From positions 65,368,293-65,432,292 of the forward strand of contig CM055094.1 in the NCBI GenBank assembly GCA_029204225.1: a DNA stretch of 64,000 bases, given 5' to 3'. This DNA is from Diphasiastrum complanatum. Taxonomy: Eukaryota; Streptophyta; Lycopodiopsida; Lycopodiales; Lycopodiaceae. Below, piece after piece: positions 52,052 through 62,759 of the stretch. The notes under the pieces are model-generated. The model was not told the origin of the DNA. It did not search any database and saw only the letters and a list, made by a program, of their open reading frames with translations. Position 1 is the stretch's first letter. The number at the start of each line of letters is the position of its first letter. Both the position numbers and the translations under genes were made by a program.

Positions 52052-55000
52052 GTGCCATCTGATCCAAACTATGTCGAAGACAAAGCAGAATGCTCTAGAG
52101 CAGCAGAAGATAGGGCAACAAGGAACTCAATAGCTTATGTTAGTGCTGATCTATGTTGTTTATCTAATTCTAAAACACGAGAAGTAGTAATTTATTCGAG
52201 AGCCAACTCACATTTTGTTTCCTCGAAACAAATATTGTCTAAGTACAAGAAGATGAACTATTCAAGATTCATTATACTTGGAGATGGTTCTAAGCACGTG
52301 GTTGATGGAACTGGTGTATCATAGCTGGACATGAATCAGGAACTGGAGGAAGTTCTCTATGTCCCTACTCTTGACAAAGATCTTCTATCCGTAGCTAAGA
52401 TAGTCGATACAGGCATGTCAATAACCTTCACAAAGAACTCTTGTAAACTGTAGGAGGAGGATTCTGATAACATGGTTGCTAAAGGCAACAGAGAAGGAAA
52501 TTTATATCACCTGAACATTCGAACAAGAATCGAACAAGCAAATAAAACTCCAAAATCAATAGATATATTGTGGCACAAAAGGCTATGTAACATGAACATG
52601 GAAGCCTTGTACCAAGCCAACAAAACTCAGAGAATTCAAGGAGTCGAAATTAAAAGTAGAGATATTCGAACTACCTGCAAATCCTGCCTTAAAGGCAAGA
52701 TTACTAGAACACATTTCAGTAAGGACGTTTATAAAGCAACTAAGGTACTTAAAATTGTGCATTCAGATATTTGTGGAACATTCGGGGTATTGTCGTTGGG
52801 TGATGCAAAGTACTTCATTACGTTTATTGATGACTTCAACAAGTTTGCTGTAGTATACTTTATACGTACTAAATTTGAAGCTTTCAAGAAATTCGTTGAG
52901 TATATGAATTGGACTGAGAAGCAGACAGGCAATAAGTTGAAGCAGATTCGCACAGATCGTGAAGGTGAGTACATTTCCAACGAATTCAAAGCTTACTGTA
53001 CTGATCGAGGTATTATGCACACTAAGACTATATCTTACACACCTCAACACAATGGAATAGCTGAATGAAGAAATCATACACTTATGGAAGCTGCAAGGTG
53101 TATGATGGCTCATGCGAAAGCACCAAAACAGTTGTGGGTAGAACCAGTGGCTACATTAAATTATCTTCAGAATCGTATTCTAAAATCTTGAATACCGGAT
53201 AAAACTCCTCATGAGATACGGTGGAAGACGAAGCCAAATCTAGCACATGTTCGGACATTCGGATGCGTAGTGTATATGCACATACCAGATAAACTGAGAA
53301 AGAAACTCGATGAAAAGACAAAACAAGATTTTCTGGTAGGATTCGAGTTACATTCGTCTATTATTGTGTCTATGTACCCGAAACTGGCAAGATAAAAGTT
53401 ATTCGAGATCTCAAATTTGATGAGTCGAAATACATAGCAGACAGTGATCTAGTCGGTTATGAAATTCTCAAAAACTATTATGAGCTACCAACAACGACAG
53501 AAGGAAAACAAGCAGAAGATGAAAGAGAGTTACCAGATTCAGAGGGAGGTCAAGATCGAGTAACTGACAAACTCGAATCGCCAACTTGAATTCCAGCAGA
53601 AAAGCTCAAATCAAAATCAAACTCGAAACCTACAGAATTGAACTCAAAACCATCTGTGAGAAGATCTGACAGACAACAAAAACCACCAGAAAGATACGGT
53701 CAAGATGTTTTTAACACAACCATCAGATTTTGTGGATTTTTTGACGAACCTCAAACATTCAAGGAAGCTGTTAATGGACCAGATAAAGATCGTTGGATTC
53801 AGGAAATAAAGGACAAAATGTCATCCATGTATAAGAACAATGTATGGACACTTGCACCTATACCTGATGGCAGAAAACCAGTCAAGTGCAAGTGGATTTA
53901 CAAGATCAAAACAGGTCCTGATGGAGAAAACATCAGATACAAAACAAGGTTAGTTGCTAAAGGATTTTCACAGAAGCATGGGATTGACTACACTAATACT
54001 TTCTCATCGGTAGTCAAACACACATCAATTCACCTATTATTTGAGTATGCAGTGGCTCATGATCTGAAAATCCATATTGTGGATGAGGAAACTGCTTTCC
54101 TGCATGCAGAATTGGAAGAAGACTTATTCATGGACCAATCACTTGGTTTTGTAAACCAAGAATATCCAGAATACGGATGTCACATGAATAAAAGCATTTA
54201 TGGTCTGAAACAAGCAGCCAGACAATGGTATAAAAAGAAGGACAAAACATTATGTTTATTAGGCTTCAAACCTCTATTTGCTAAGTCAAATATCTATATC
54301 AAGGATGTCCAAAATGAAATAATCATTCTAGTTGTCTATGTTGATGACACACTTATCTTCACAAGAAGAGATAAGTTAATTTCATATGTCAAAAGAGACA
54401 TTTTTGAAATATTTGAGATCGCTGACCTAGGAGAAGCTAAAATTTATCTAGGCTTGCAGATCGTGAGAGACTTTGAAGGTGGTAAGTTGTATCTTCAACA
54501 ACAAAAGTATACTCAAAAGATCATTGAAAACTTCAACATGCTCGAATGCAAAGGTGCACATAGTCCCAGGATACCTGGAACAATACTGAACAAGGCGCAT
54601 TGTCCGTAGACTCTCGAGGAAGAGGAACAGATGGCCAAAATACCCTATCGTAGGCTGATTGGATCATTGTTATATCTAGCAAAAAACACCAGACCTGATA
54701 TAGCGTTTGCAGTATATAGGCTGAGCCAATATGATCAGATCCTAGGATCGTTGCATTGGAAGTTGGCAAAAAGAGTACTACAATATCTCCAGGAAACGAA
54801 AAACTATGGACTGTGCTATTCGAAGGAAGCTGAATTTCACATCGAATCTTACAGTGACATAAGCTGGGCATCCATGAAGGATGATAGCAAAAGTATTTCA
54901 AGAGGTTGTACTCTAGCATTTGGCACAACCATACTCTGGATAAGCAAGAAGCAAACAACAGTAGCTCAATCTTCCTGTGAAGCGAAATATGTAGCAGCAA

Positions 55001-55310
55001 CCAAGATGGCAAACGAGCTGATCTGGATTAAACAGATGTTGGAAGGATTTTATGAATCTATTTTTGAACCTTATGTCTTGTAAATGGATAACACTTCGAC
55101 AATCTATCCTACGAAAGATCTTGTATTTCACTCAAAAACGAAGCACATAGCTATCAAATATCATGTGATTTGGGACTTAATCGAGAAGAAACCTACTGAG
55201 ACGGTCTTCATACCCATGTAGGAAATGACAGCTGATATCTTTACGAAGTTGTTCGAGAAACAACGAAGAAGATTGGGGTTAATCCAGCTGCCCACTTTGA
55301 GTGGGAGCTA
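52052..55310 (+). pseudogene. Ty1/copia element 2: protease, integrase, RT, RNase H
   Basis: Protease remnant with IYSRANSHFV (DSGA changed to YSRA) at about 52190-52220; integrase 52472-53068 with LWHKRLCNMNM, CKSCLKGK, HSDICG and FIDDFNKF, interrupted by stops. RT is one open frame of 323 residues (53638-54609) with RLVAKGFSQKHGIDY, SIYGLKQAARQWY and YVDDTLIF. RNase H (54631-55083) shows GSLLYLAKNTRPDI and SSCEAKYVAA. 5' end and gag are missing. A TTGAGTGGGAG polypurine-like tract lies near 55296-55306. Confidence 0.93.
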
Positions 55311-55317
55311 TAAAACA

Positions 55318-56099
55318 ACTGATCAGACAGATCTTGATTCTACTAAGAAAGCGCATAGTTTACTTGACAAAGGATAAGAAACAAATGTGAACTCGAAACA
55401 TTTTTATTCGTGATCAACCTCGAAGGACTCGTGAACTTTGTCTTGCAGTCAACTTGAAAGATTCACGAAAGAGTTACTCATAGTAGCTCATGGCTTTCTT
55501 GTTGAAGCTCAAAAGATTCGTGAACAAAATCTTGTCACGAAATATTTTGTTTCTTGTTCAAACCTCAGATGTCGTGAACAATTCGCAAAATCTTCTGGAC
55601 TATTCTTTAATCTCACCTGTTGCGAAACTGTCGTGAATAGTTCGCAAAATATTCTAGATTTCTTCTTCAAGCTCAAGAATTGTCATCTATCACGAACAAT
55701 TTGCGAAAGACGAAAATGTCGCGAAGAGACAAGTGTCACGAATAATTTGCGAAACACGAAGCTAAGACGAAGAGATAAATTGTCATGAATAATTCGCGAA
55801 CAGAATTGATTCGACCCTGGAAACAGAGCGTTTATTTAAATATCAACCGTCGGCTAGATATCTACTGTTACAACATTAAAAGGCCAAAAGACCTGTAAAT
55901 AAAAGGCCAAAGGACTTGTCTTGTAACAATATAAATACATGTGCACTATTGTTGTAACTCACTCACTCAATTTAGCAAGAGATGTATATTGATGAATCGG
56001 ATTCAGAGTTATAAAATTTATTTTTTCTTAAGTTGTCTCTTACTTTCGCATATAATTTCTACACGCTCTATGGATGAATAATTACTATTTTTCCTACAT
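55318..56099 (+). mobile_element. Probable 3' LTR of copia element 2
   Basis: Follows the polypurine tract and ends in cctaca at 56099, abutting - strand copia coding sequence. TATA-like aatataaatac near 55928. The U3 part (55574-55800) has at least five diverged copies of a tcgtgaacaattcgcgaaa-type motif. The start is not fixed, because the other LTR is absent. Confidence 0.6.
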
Positions 56100-57555
56100 G
56101 AAATACTTTGCATCTAGCAATGAAGGAGTTTGCATATGTCCACATATATCTGTATGAACAACATCTAACAGACCTTTTGTTGCATGCCTATGATTTGATC
56201 TAAAAGGTATCCTAGCCTGCTTTTCAAAGATGCAGCTATGACAGACAGGGAGATCGACCTTACCAGAAGGATAGTCGAGATCAAGAACCATGGATTGTCT
56301 GGACATGTTTTAAACAGATGCATAATTCAAGTGTCCTAAGTGATGATGCCATATTAATGCTTTATTGACTAGAACGGAGATTTTCAATGCTTGACTAGAC
56401 TCAGAATAACAATGTGCCAATCTATATAAGTAACCTTGTCTCTTGTCGAGTGCAAGGATCTTATTACTCCTATCAATAATTTTGCATTGATCATATTTGA
56501 GTTCTACCTTATGACCTATATCTATAATTCTACTTACTGATAACATATTCGTAGAGAGTTTAGGAACATATAAGACCTTTGATAGTAGTTTGAATTGATC
56601 ATGCTGGAATCGCAATCTTACAGTACCTTCACCTTCAATAGTGTGAGTACTATTGTCACCAAGATGAACACATTTCTTTGTGTTGTAAGGCATGTAGGAG
56701 TTGAAAATCTCACGTTGATTGGTCATGTGTTGAGTTGCTCCAGAATCAAGAAACCATGAATCATCCAAAAATGCGCTTTGGTCTTTGACCATGAATGCGC
56801 CTTCCTCCACTTCGGCCTGGGGAGATGATAAAACTATGTTTGCTTGTTGATCAGGTTCTTGGTTGCATTCTTCGCTTGGAAAATTCGGCAATCCTTGATC
56901 TCATAGTTATTGCACTTGCAATACCTGCAAAACATCTTCTTCTTCGATTGTGGATTTGATGATTGTACTTGACTTTGAGTCAGCTTCTGATTCGTTGCAG
57001 CCTTCTTGGAGCCTTTCTGCTTCTATCGCTTAGAGCCTTTGTTGACATATAGAGCCTGAGAGGAGGAAGTAGACAAAGTGTCTTGACTTCTTCTATTGTC
57101 TTCTTGCAGCAACATAGTGATTACTCTAGTAAGAGTTAAATCTGAGTGTGTCGATATGATCTCTCATGTCATAAAGTGAGTTCAAAATGTCTCAAACGTC
57201 TTTTGACATTTTAGCTTCAGTTATGTGTCCAATGTGTGTATCTCATATATTGAGGATAATAAGCCCGAAAGCTTTACCATCCTTATCTCCACTTTGAGTC
57301 TTCTGTGTCGTCTTCAAGTTTTACTTTTGTACCTATAACAACATCCCATAACTCGTTGGCGATTAGCAAGGTCTTCATCTTAAATTTCCACAAATGATAA
57401 TTAGATCCATTCAGCTTGTCTGCAATAAGACCAGCTTTACTTTGAGAATCCATCTGGAACTTAGTTTGTCGATTGTATCGATGACGCTAAGATGTAGTAA
57501 TGCCAACAACAAGAAATCATTCTTTGATACTGAAATGCACTGAAAAAAAATCAAC
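56100..57555 (-). pseudogene. Ty1/copia element 3: gag, protease, integrase N-terminal part
   Basis: On the - strand from 57555 downward: damaged gag; zinc knuckle CRYCKCNNYEIKDC near 56930-56890 (His replaced by Tyr); protease WFLDSGATQHMTNQ (intact DSGAT) at about 56760; then ALIWHHHLGHLNYASV, HSCIFEKQARIPF and VHTDICGHMQTPSLLDAKYFM, broken off at 56100 by the LTR of element 2. Same family as element 1 by zinc knuckle and protease context. Confidence 0.9.
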
Positions 57556-57567
57556 GCTCTGATACCA
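57556..57567 (-). other. Copia primer-binding site of element 3
   Basis: gctctgatacca is the reverse complement of TGGTATCAGAGC; it places the LTR of element 3 at higher coordinates, from about 57570. Confidence 0.88.
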
Positions 57568-57569
57568 TG

Positions 57570-57945
57570 TCGGAAATATAGGATAGATAGTGTAATGCGG
57601 AAACTTCCTACTTCCAATGCATGACTACGCCTATCAAAAATTGAACAAAGTAGTAGTGATGAAAATCATATTCAATCTTTAGCAACTAACTTTGAGATCG
57701 CTAGATACTAAGTGATTACGTAGCCAAACATAAAGTATTGAATTCTCAGACAATTTCTATCCACTCTCCAAAGATGAAGTACTTCAAGATTTTGAGCCAA
57801 GTCCCTCCACAAGCTTCAAGATCAATCACATCACAAACTAGATTCACTAGCTTTCCAACAAGCTATCATGCACTAGATTTGGATCTACCTTGGAGAAACA
57901 CCAAACATTCAAAGTTGGATGATCTCACACATGTCTGAGCATAGA
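57570..57945 (-). mobile_element. Putative LTR of copia element 3
   Basis: Sequence adjoining the primer site; no partner LTR was recognised and the far boundary is inferred only from the change of base composition near 57945. Confidence 0.4.
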
Positions 57946-57949
57946 AGGG

Positions 57950-59220
57950 AGCAACCGCATTGAGTTGTCACCATCGCCAAAAACTAGCACTGCAGCTATC
58001 GTATTCATCGCCATCACATAACCTCCACCCTAGACCCGTGGAGAACGCATTCGCAAACAACCAACCTCCATTCACCTTTGAATCGCACTACGCCGCAATC
58101 CACCGTAAACCCACCCCACACAACTCACCTAACTACATCAACATAACACCGCATTCCATCACACCCCCACTTGTATTATCCCTTGAAATGTAGAGAATGC
58201 ACTCCACCACCGTAGCTCGCATCACCCACTTTTCAGCAATCGCACCCGCACTCATCACAACCGCCTTCCACCTCTTTCGCAACTACCTCCCCATCCATCC
58301 GCAGTCCCTCGTTGCAACCGCATTCCATCGCTTCTCTAACATCTTCCAACCATCGAAACCACCACCACAGCTGACCGCACTACCATCGCAATAGCCGCAT
58401 TCCACTGCTCCATCGTAGAAACCGCAAACCACCGCAACACACAACTTAATCGTATCCCACCGCATTCAATCGTGCATCCCAACCAACCGTAACCTGTAAC
58501 CTGGTACTTCTCTTGGGTAGACCTCTACAATCACCCCCTAATAGCCTCACACTGCCTCAGCCGCAATTCACACTCCTTCACTCCCCTCACACTTCAATCT
58601 CAACCGGAGCCGGAGCCAATCATCAGATATCGACAAAGGGGTCCCTCACCATCTTAGTCAAACCACATCCATGCCAGACCATAACAATTTCAAATGACGA
58701 TCACAAACAACGAGTACATCAGCCATCAAATACCACACCTGGCATCGCATCCGCATTTTCTATACATCCACCACCCTCTCCCTTCGTTTGCATCTGACTC
58801 CGTCTATCTCCGTTTGCATCTGATGCACTCTGCCTTTGTTCATCTCCCGTGCCTCTACACCTGTTTTACTCAAACACCTAACCGCATCCACCTTAGAACG
58901 CAAACAGATTAGCAGTCGCAAACAGAGCACATTCATCCATACTACACGCATTACACCGCAACTGACTGCATTGCATCGTAGAAACCCAACCTTCCACCTC
59001 CATCGCAACCATTACCGCAATAGACTGCACTCCCACCACATTCTCCCGCAAACGTCACCTTACAATTACACTAACATCTCCTCACGCCAGCACCCCCACA
59101 TCATCACACCTGCAAACAAGCCATCCTCTAACTACGCCTGTCCCGAACCGCAGACACATCGCAGTCGTCCACATACGCAAACACCCGCACCTCATCTCCA
59201 TTCACACTTGAATTGCAACA
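57950..59220. repeat. G-poor, strand-asymmetric repeat region (ACCGCATTCCA words)
   Basis: About 1.3 kb with very little G on the + strand, built from irregular repeats of accgcattcca, cgcaaccgcat, catccacc and similar words. Open frames on both strands are products of the composition. The reverse complement type is seen at 42450-42660. Position just upstream of a gypsy LTR suggests internal/UTR repeat of a retrotransposon (inference). Confidence 0.7.
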
Positions 59221-59970
59221 ATGTTGGAGGGTTTGCGGATCCCAAGGCAACCCTAACCCTAGTTAATAAGTGAGAGGGATATGGCACCCTGCGTGTGTAA
59301 GTCCAACCCAATGACCACATAGTTATTTGATTGATTAGTTAAAAGTTAATAAAGGACTTTAGGCCTTTTTGCGGGACTTTTAATGTCGTAGGGCCTAAAT
59401 GTCAAGTTGGGATTTCCCTCCAATTTTGATGGTTCCCACACTTTTTTAAGTTTGCATAAAAAGAGAGGCAAGACTGGACCAATAGGATTCAGAGGCCAGG
59501 GTCCTCCTCTCTACTATAAAAAGAGACCAACGCGAGTTGCTCTTGATGTTCATTTTCTCATTTCAATAAAGCAGATTGGTTCTCTTTAGAAATGGATTGA
59601 TGAATGTCCTTGCTCTTCCTCTCTTTTCCTCCATTTCTCATGCTTTCTTTGGATTTTGCTAATTGTTGGATCTGATCATTATTGGGATTGCTATTTTTTA
59701 TGCTTTTTGTGAGAGAGAAAGGGAGAGAGAGAGAAGAGTAAGTGTTTATCATTGTTGTGGATTTAGGGCTAATGGAAGTAGGATTAATGGATGTAGTGTT
59801 AATGCTTAGTGTTAATGGATGTTAGTGTTAGATCCTCCATTTATGTTGAAATCTGAACTATACTATCGCTCTCATGGGAACGAACCTCCACGTGACGACT
59901 AACTCCGTCTCTTTGATGCTAGATTGACTAGATCTTGGATTCAAGTTAGGCAAGGAAAGAAACCCACTAC
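59221..59970 (+). mobile_element. Putative 5' LTR of Ty3/gypsy element
   Basis: Starts near tgttggagggtttgc (59221) and ends near ccactaca (59970), just before the primer site. Contains a TATA box, ctactataaaaagag, at about 59512-59526. A part (59275-59405) resembles 44100-44230. The partner LTR is outside the window, so boundaries are inferred. Confidence 0.6.
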
Positions 59971-59975
59971 AATTT

Positions 59976-59993
59976 TGGCGCCGCTGCCGGGGA
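59976..59993 (+). other. Gypsy primer-binding site (tRNA-Asp type)
   Basis: TGGCGCCGCTGCCGGGGA, one mismatch from the tRNA-Asp complement TGGCGCCGTTGCCGGGGA used by plant Athila/Tat-type gypsy elements. Confidence 0.9.
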
Positions 59994-60279
59994 GCTACGC
60001 CAAATTTTCAGTTTGCAGCATGTTTGGTTGATGGTTATCTTGTCATAGCATGAATAGTGTTAAATATGCATTTTAGGGTTAGTTTGGGATTGATTTTGCT
60101 TGATTTGAGTGGATTTGCTTGTTTGAAATCTAATTTGATTATTAAACAGGGAAAGGTATTCAGATCACCAATCTTAAGGTCCAAAATAACAAAAATCGGT
60201 CAAATCTGTCAAACTTGGTCAAAAAGAGGCAAAAAGCGTCATCAGAGCTCAGAACTTTTTACTCTCTTTCAGGAAACCT

Positions 60280-60930
60280 TTGCCGAGTTGCAGACACCTT
60301 CGATTTTGTTTACAAAACCTTTAGTTTGAAGGGCGGAGATTAATTCCCAGCAGATTTCTAGAAACATCAGAAAAACCACCAAAAAACACCAAAAATTATC
60401 AAAACCCTAAAAAATACAGAAAAATAACCTTTGCCCGATTCATTGTGCTTAGATGTGATTTAGATCTATCTACTGCCAGGTTGACGAAGAATAATACCAA
60501 AAATAGAAAGGTTTTCAGAGGATCAGTTGTCATATTGTCATATTTTTGCCAAAAAAAAAGTCATTTTTTTGCAAAATTACTAGTATCACTCTTGATCCTT
60601 CACCAAAACCTTCGCCGAGTTTCCAGAACAATCTATTTATAGAAAAATACTATTTTTGAGTTCGGCGAAGATTCTTCTTGATCAGATCACAAAAAATCTT
60701 GATTTTTTACCCTCGTCATATTACATAAACTGTATTTTCTTGCGTTAGAAACCTTCGTCCAGTTTTCCATAGTTTTATTTGTGTCAGGTCTTCCATCTCC
60801 GAAGTCGGCGAAGGTTATTTCCCAATAAATTGCCAGAAAAGTGTTCAGAGAGTTTTTTTTTTTTCCAAAATAGCACTGTTAAACCTTCGCCAAGCCAACC
60901 TTCGCCTAAAGACCCTTCGCCAATCCTATT
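60280..60930 (+). repeat. Gypsy leader with scattered CCTTCGCCGAG words
   Basis: At least nine copies of ccttcgccgag-like words (about 60287, 60429, 60609, 60752, 60886, 60900, 60911, and inverted at about 60663 and 60800) in the untranslated leader between primer site and gag. Confidence 0.75.
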
Positions 60931-61175
60931 TTTAGTTTTTGATTCTCCAGATCAAGTCTCTGTCAAAATTTGGATCAAATCTGATATATTCTGAATTGGA
61001 TTCTAAGAGATTTATCATTTTTGAGAAGTATCGATTGATCGAATTTCGGAAAGTTTTCCATCGTATAGAATCAGATTCTTGAGAAGTGGAATAGAGCTAG
61101 CAGATCTAATTTGAGATAGTTTTTTGGAAAAATCTATATCCAATCTCATTATCGATTTGATCTAAATTTGTAAAG

Positions 61176-62757
61176 ATGGCTGTCCTTAGAGCTGCTCCTG
61201 GAGGTGCTCCACAAGAGGTCAATCCAATTATTGTTAGAAGAGCACCCCAATTGGATCTACCCAAATATAATGGATTAACAGATCCAATTAGATTTTTTCA
61301 AATCTATGCTGAATCCTGTGAGGTCTATGGTGAGATTTATCCTCATATAAACTTAAGTTGTTTCCTATGGCCTTGATAGGCGCAGCACAAATCAAGATGA
61401 AACCGAGCGTACAGATTGGGAGGTTGTTAAACGAGCCCTTATCACATGGTTCAAACTGCGGAAGTCTATGGAAGACCCTTTCCTACTTTAAAGTAGAATT
61501 AAAATGAGAAAGCGGAAAATGTTCGAGATTACATCGAAAGGGTGCAATGTCTTAGATCTGAATGTGAACCTGAGCTGATTAATGAAAATGCCATGATTAT
61601 GTTGTTTTTGTCAGGTCTACCTAAACGGATCAGACGTGAGCTGAAACACCAGAATGAGTACGCACTTTTGGCAAAATACTATGGACGATGCAATTCGGGA
61701 GGAGGATGAAGATTCAGATGATGAGCCGAATGTCAGTATGTTGTCTTATACAGCAGGGCAGACTACTACGACATCCACCACTATTGCAATTCACCTGACC
61801 ATGAGACTGCTTTTTGCAACTTCAACCCTCAGATAATTCAGCAACGGTATGCCCAGATGGGATATCAAGAACCACAGTATGGAGGAAATCCAGTAGCAAG
61901 ACTAGCGACAGTCTACTCTTGGATACCCGGAATGTCTAGCTTTGCCTGCCCCACCAAAACACTCTGCTCGTCCTGCCAATTTGATGGAACCAGAACCTTA
62001 CGGAAGTGCTAAGCAATGGAGATATGGTAATGATCAGGAAGGTGGATCTTCAGAACAGTATGCCATTTATGTTGCCGCTCAACAACAAGCCTCAAGAAAT
62101 TGGGCCAGAGCACCACTTGGATGCTTTGCATGTGGAGAAAATCAGAGAGTTGCAGAATGCCCAAATAAAGAAAAATTTGTACCATTTTGTCGTGATTGTG
62201 GATATGGGCATTGCTATAAAGACTGTCTAGCAAGACCGAAGCCACCACCAGCTTCAGCACTTGTAAATTTGATAACAATCAAGCAAGGATCAGTAGCTCA
62301 GAATAAACCAAGTGCATCCTTGATGGTGATCACCAGAGCACAAAAGCAAAAAGAACCAATAGTGGATCTAGTACCTGCTGATTCTATACCATTGAACGAT
62401 ACACCAACAACATCGGGAGTCTATCCAAATCTTAATGCAGAAAAACGAAGATATCAGGATATGAGACAATGGATTAAACATCTACAAGAAGAAGAGGAAC
62501 TTTAAGCTGCTAAAGTAACAGCTGAAGTTCGGTCTTCACCATTGTAGCCTCCAAGAAATTTACGTACGGATATGAATGATCAATTACATTATCATGAAGA
62601 ACCCTTCAAGATGATTGAATCGGAAGCACCGCATAAAGAATTACTCATGAACATTTGGTCTAGCAAGATCAATATTTCATTGGGAGAGTTCCTAAAGTTG
62701 GTGATCCACTATTGGAATCTGCTTGGTCAGAGATCGCCTAGAAAGCCCGCTCTATAG
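61176..62757 (+). pseudogene. Ty3/gypsy gag (frame-broken) with zinc knuckles
   Basis: ATG at 61176 (MAVLRAAPGGAPQEVNP). After a frame break it reads VKRALITWFKLRKSMEDPF, NVRDYIERVQCLRSECEPEL and FLSGLPKRIRRELK, the gypsy gag core. An open part (61942-62505) carries CFACGENQRVAEC and CRDCGYGHCYKDC, two modified CCHC knuckles, and then the ITRAQKQKEP linker. Several frame changes make it non-functional. Continues as far as 62757, where opposite-strand gag begins. Confidence 0.85.
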
Positions 62758-62759
62758 TA

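Noticed and set aside
49478-56306. One copia element on the - strand split by a 6-kb insertion (integrase halves at 49.9 and 56.1 kb)
   Set aside because: The two halves overlap around the MQ..S block rather than abut, and the LTR ends of the intervening DNA do not match, so they are separate fragments.
57960-59273. Several overlapping open frames of 60-145 residues, possible proline/histidine/threonine-rich genes
   Set aside because: They arise on both strands from G-poor repetitive DNA, lack conserved domains, and follow the repeat words.
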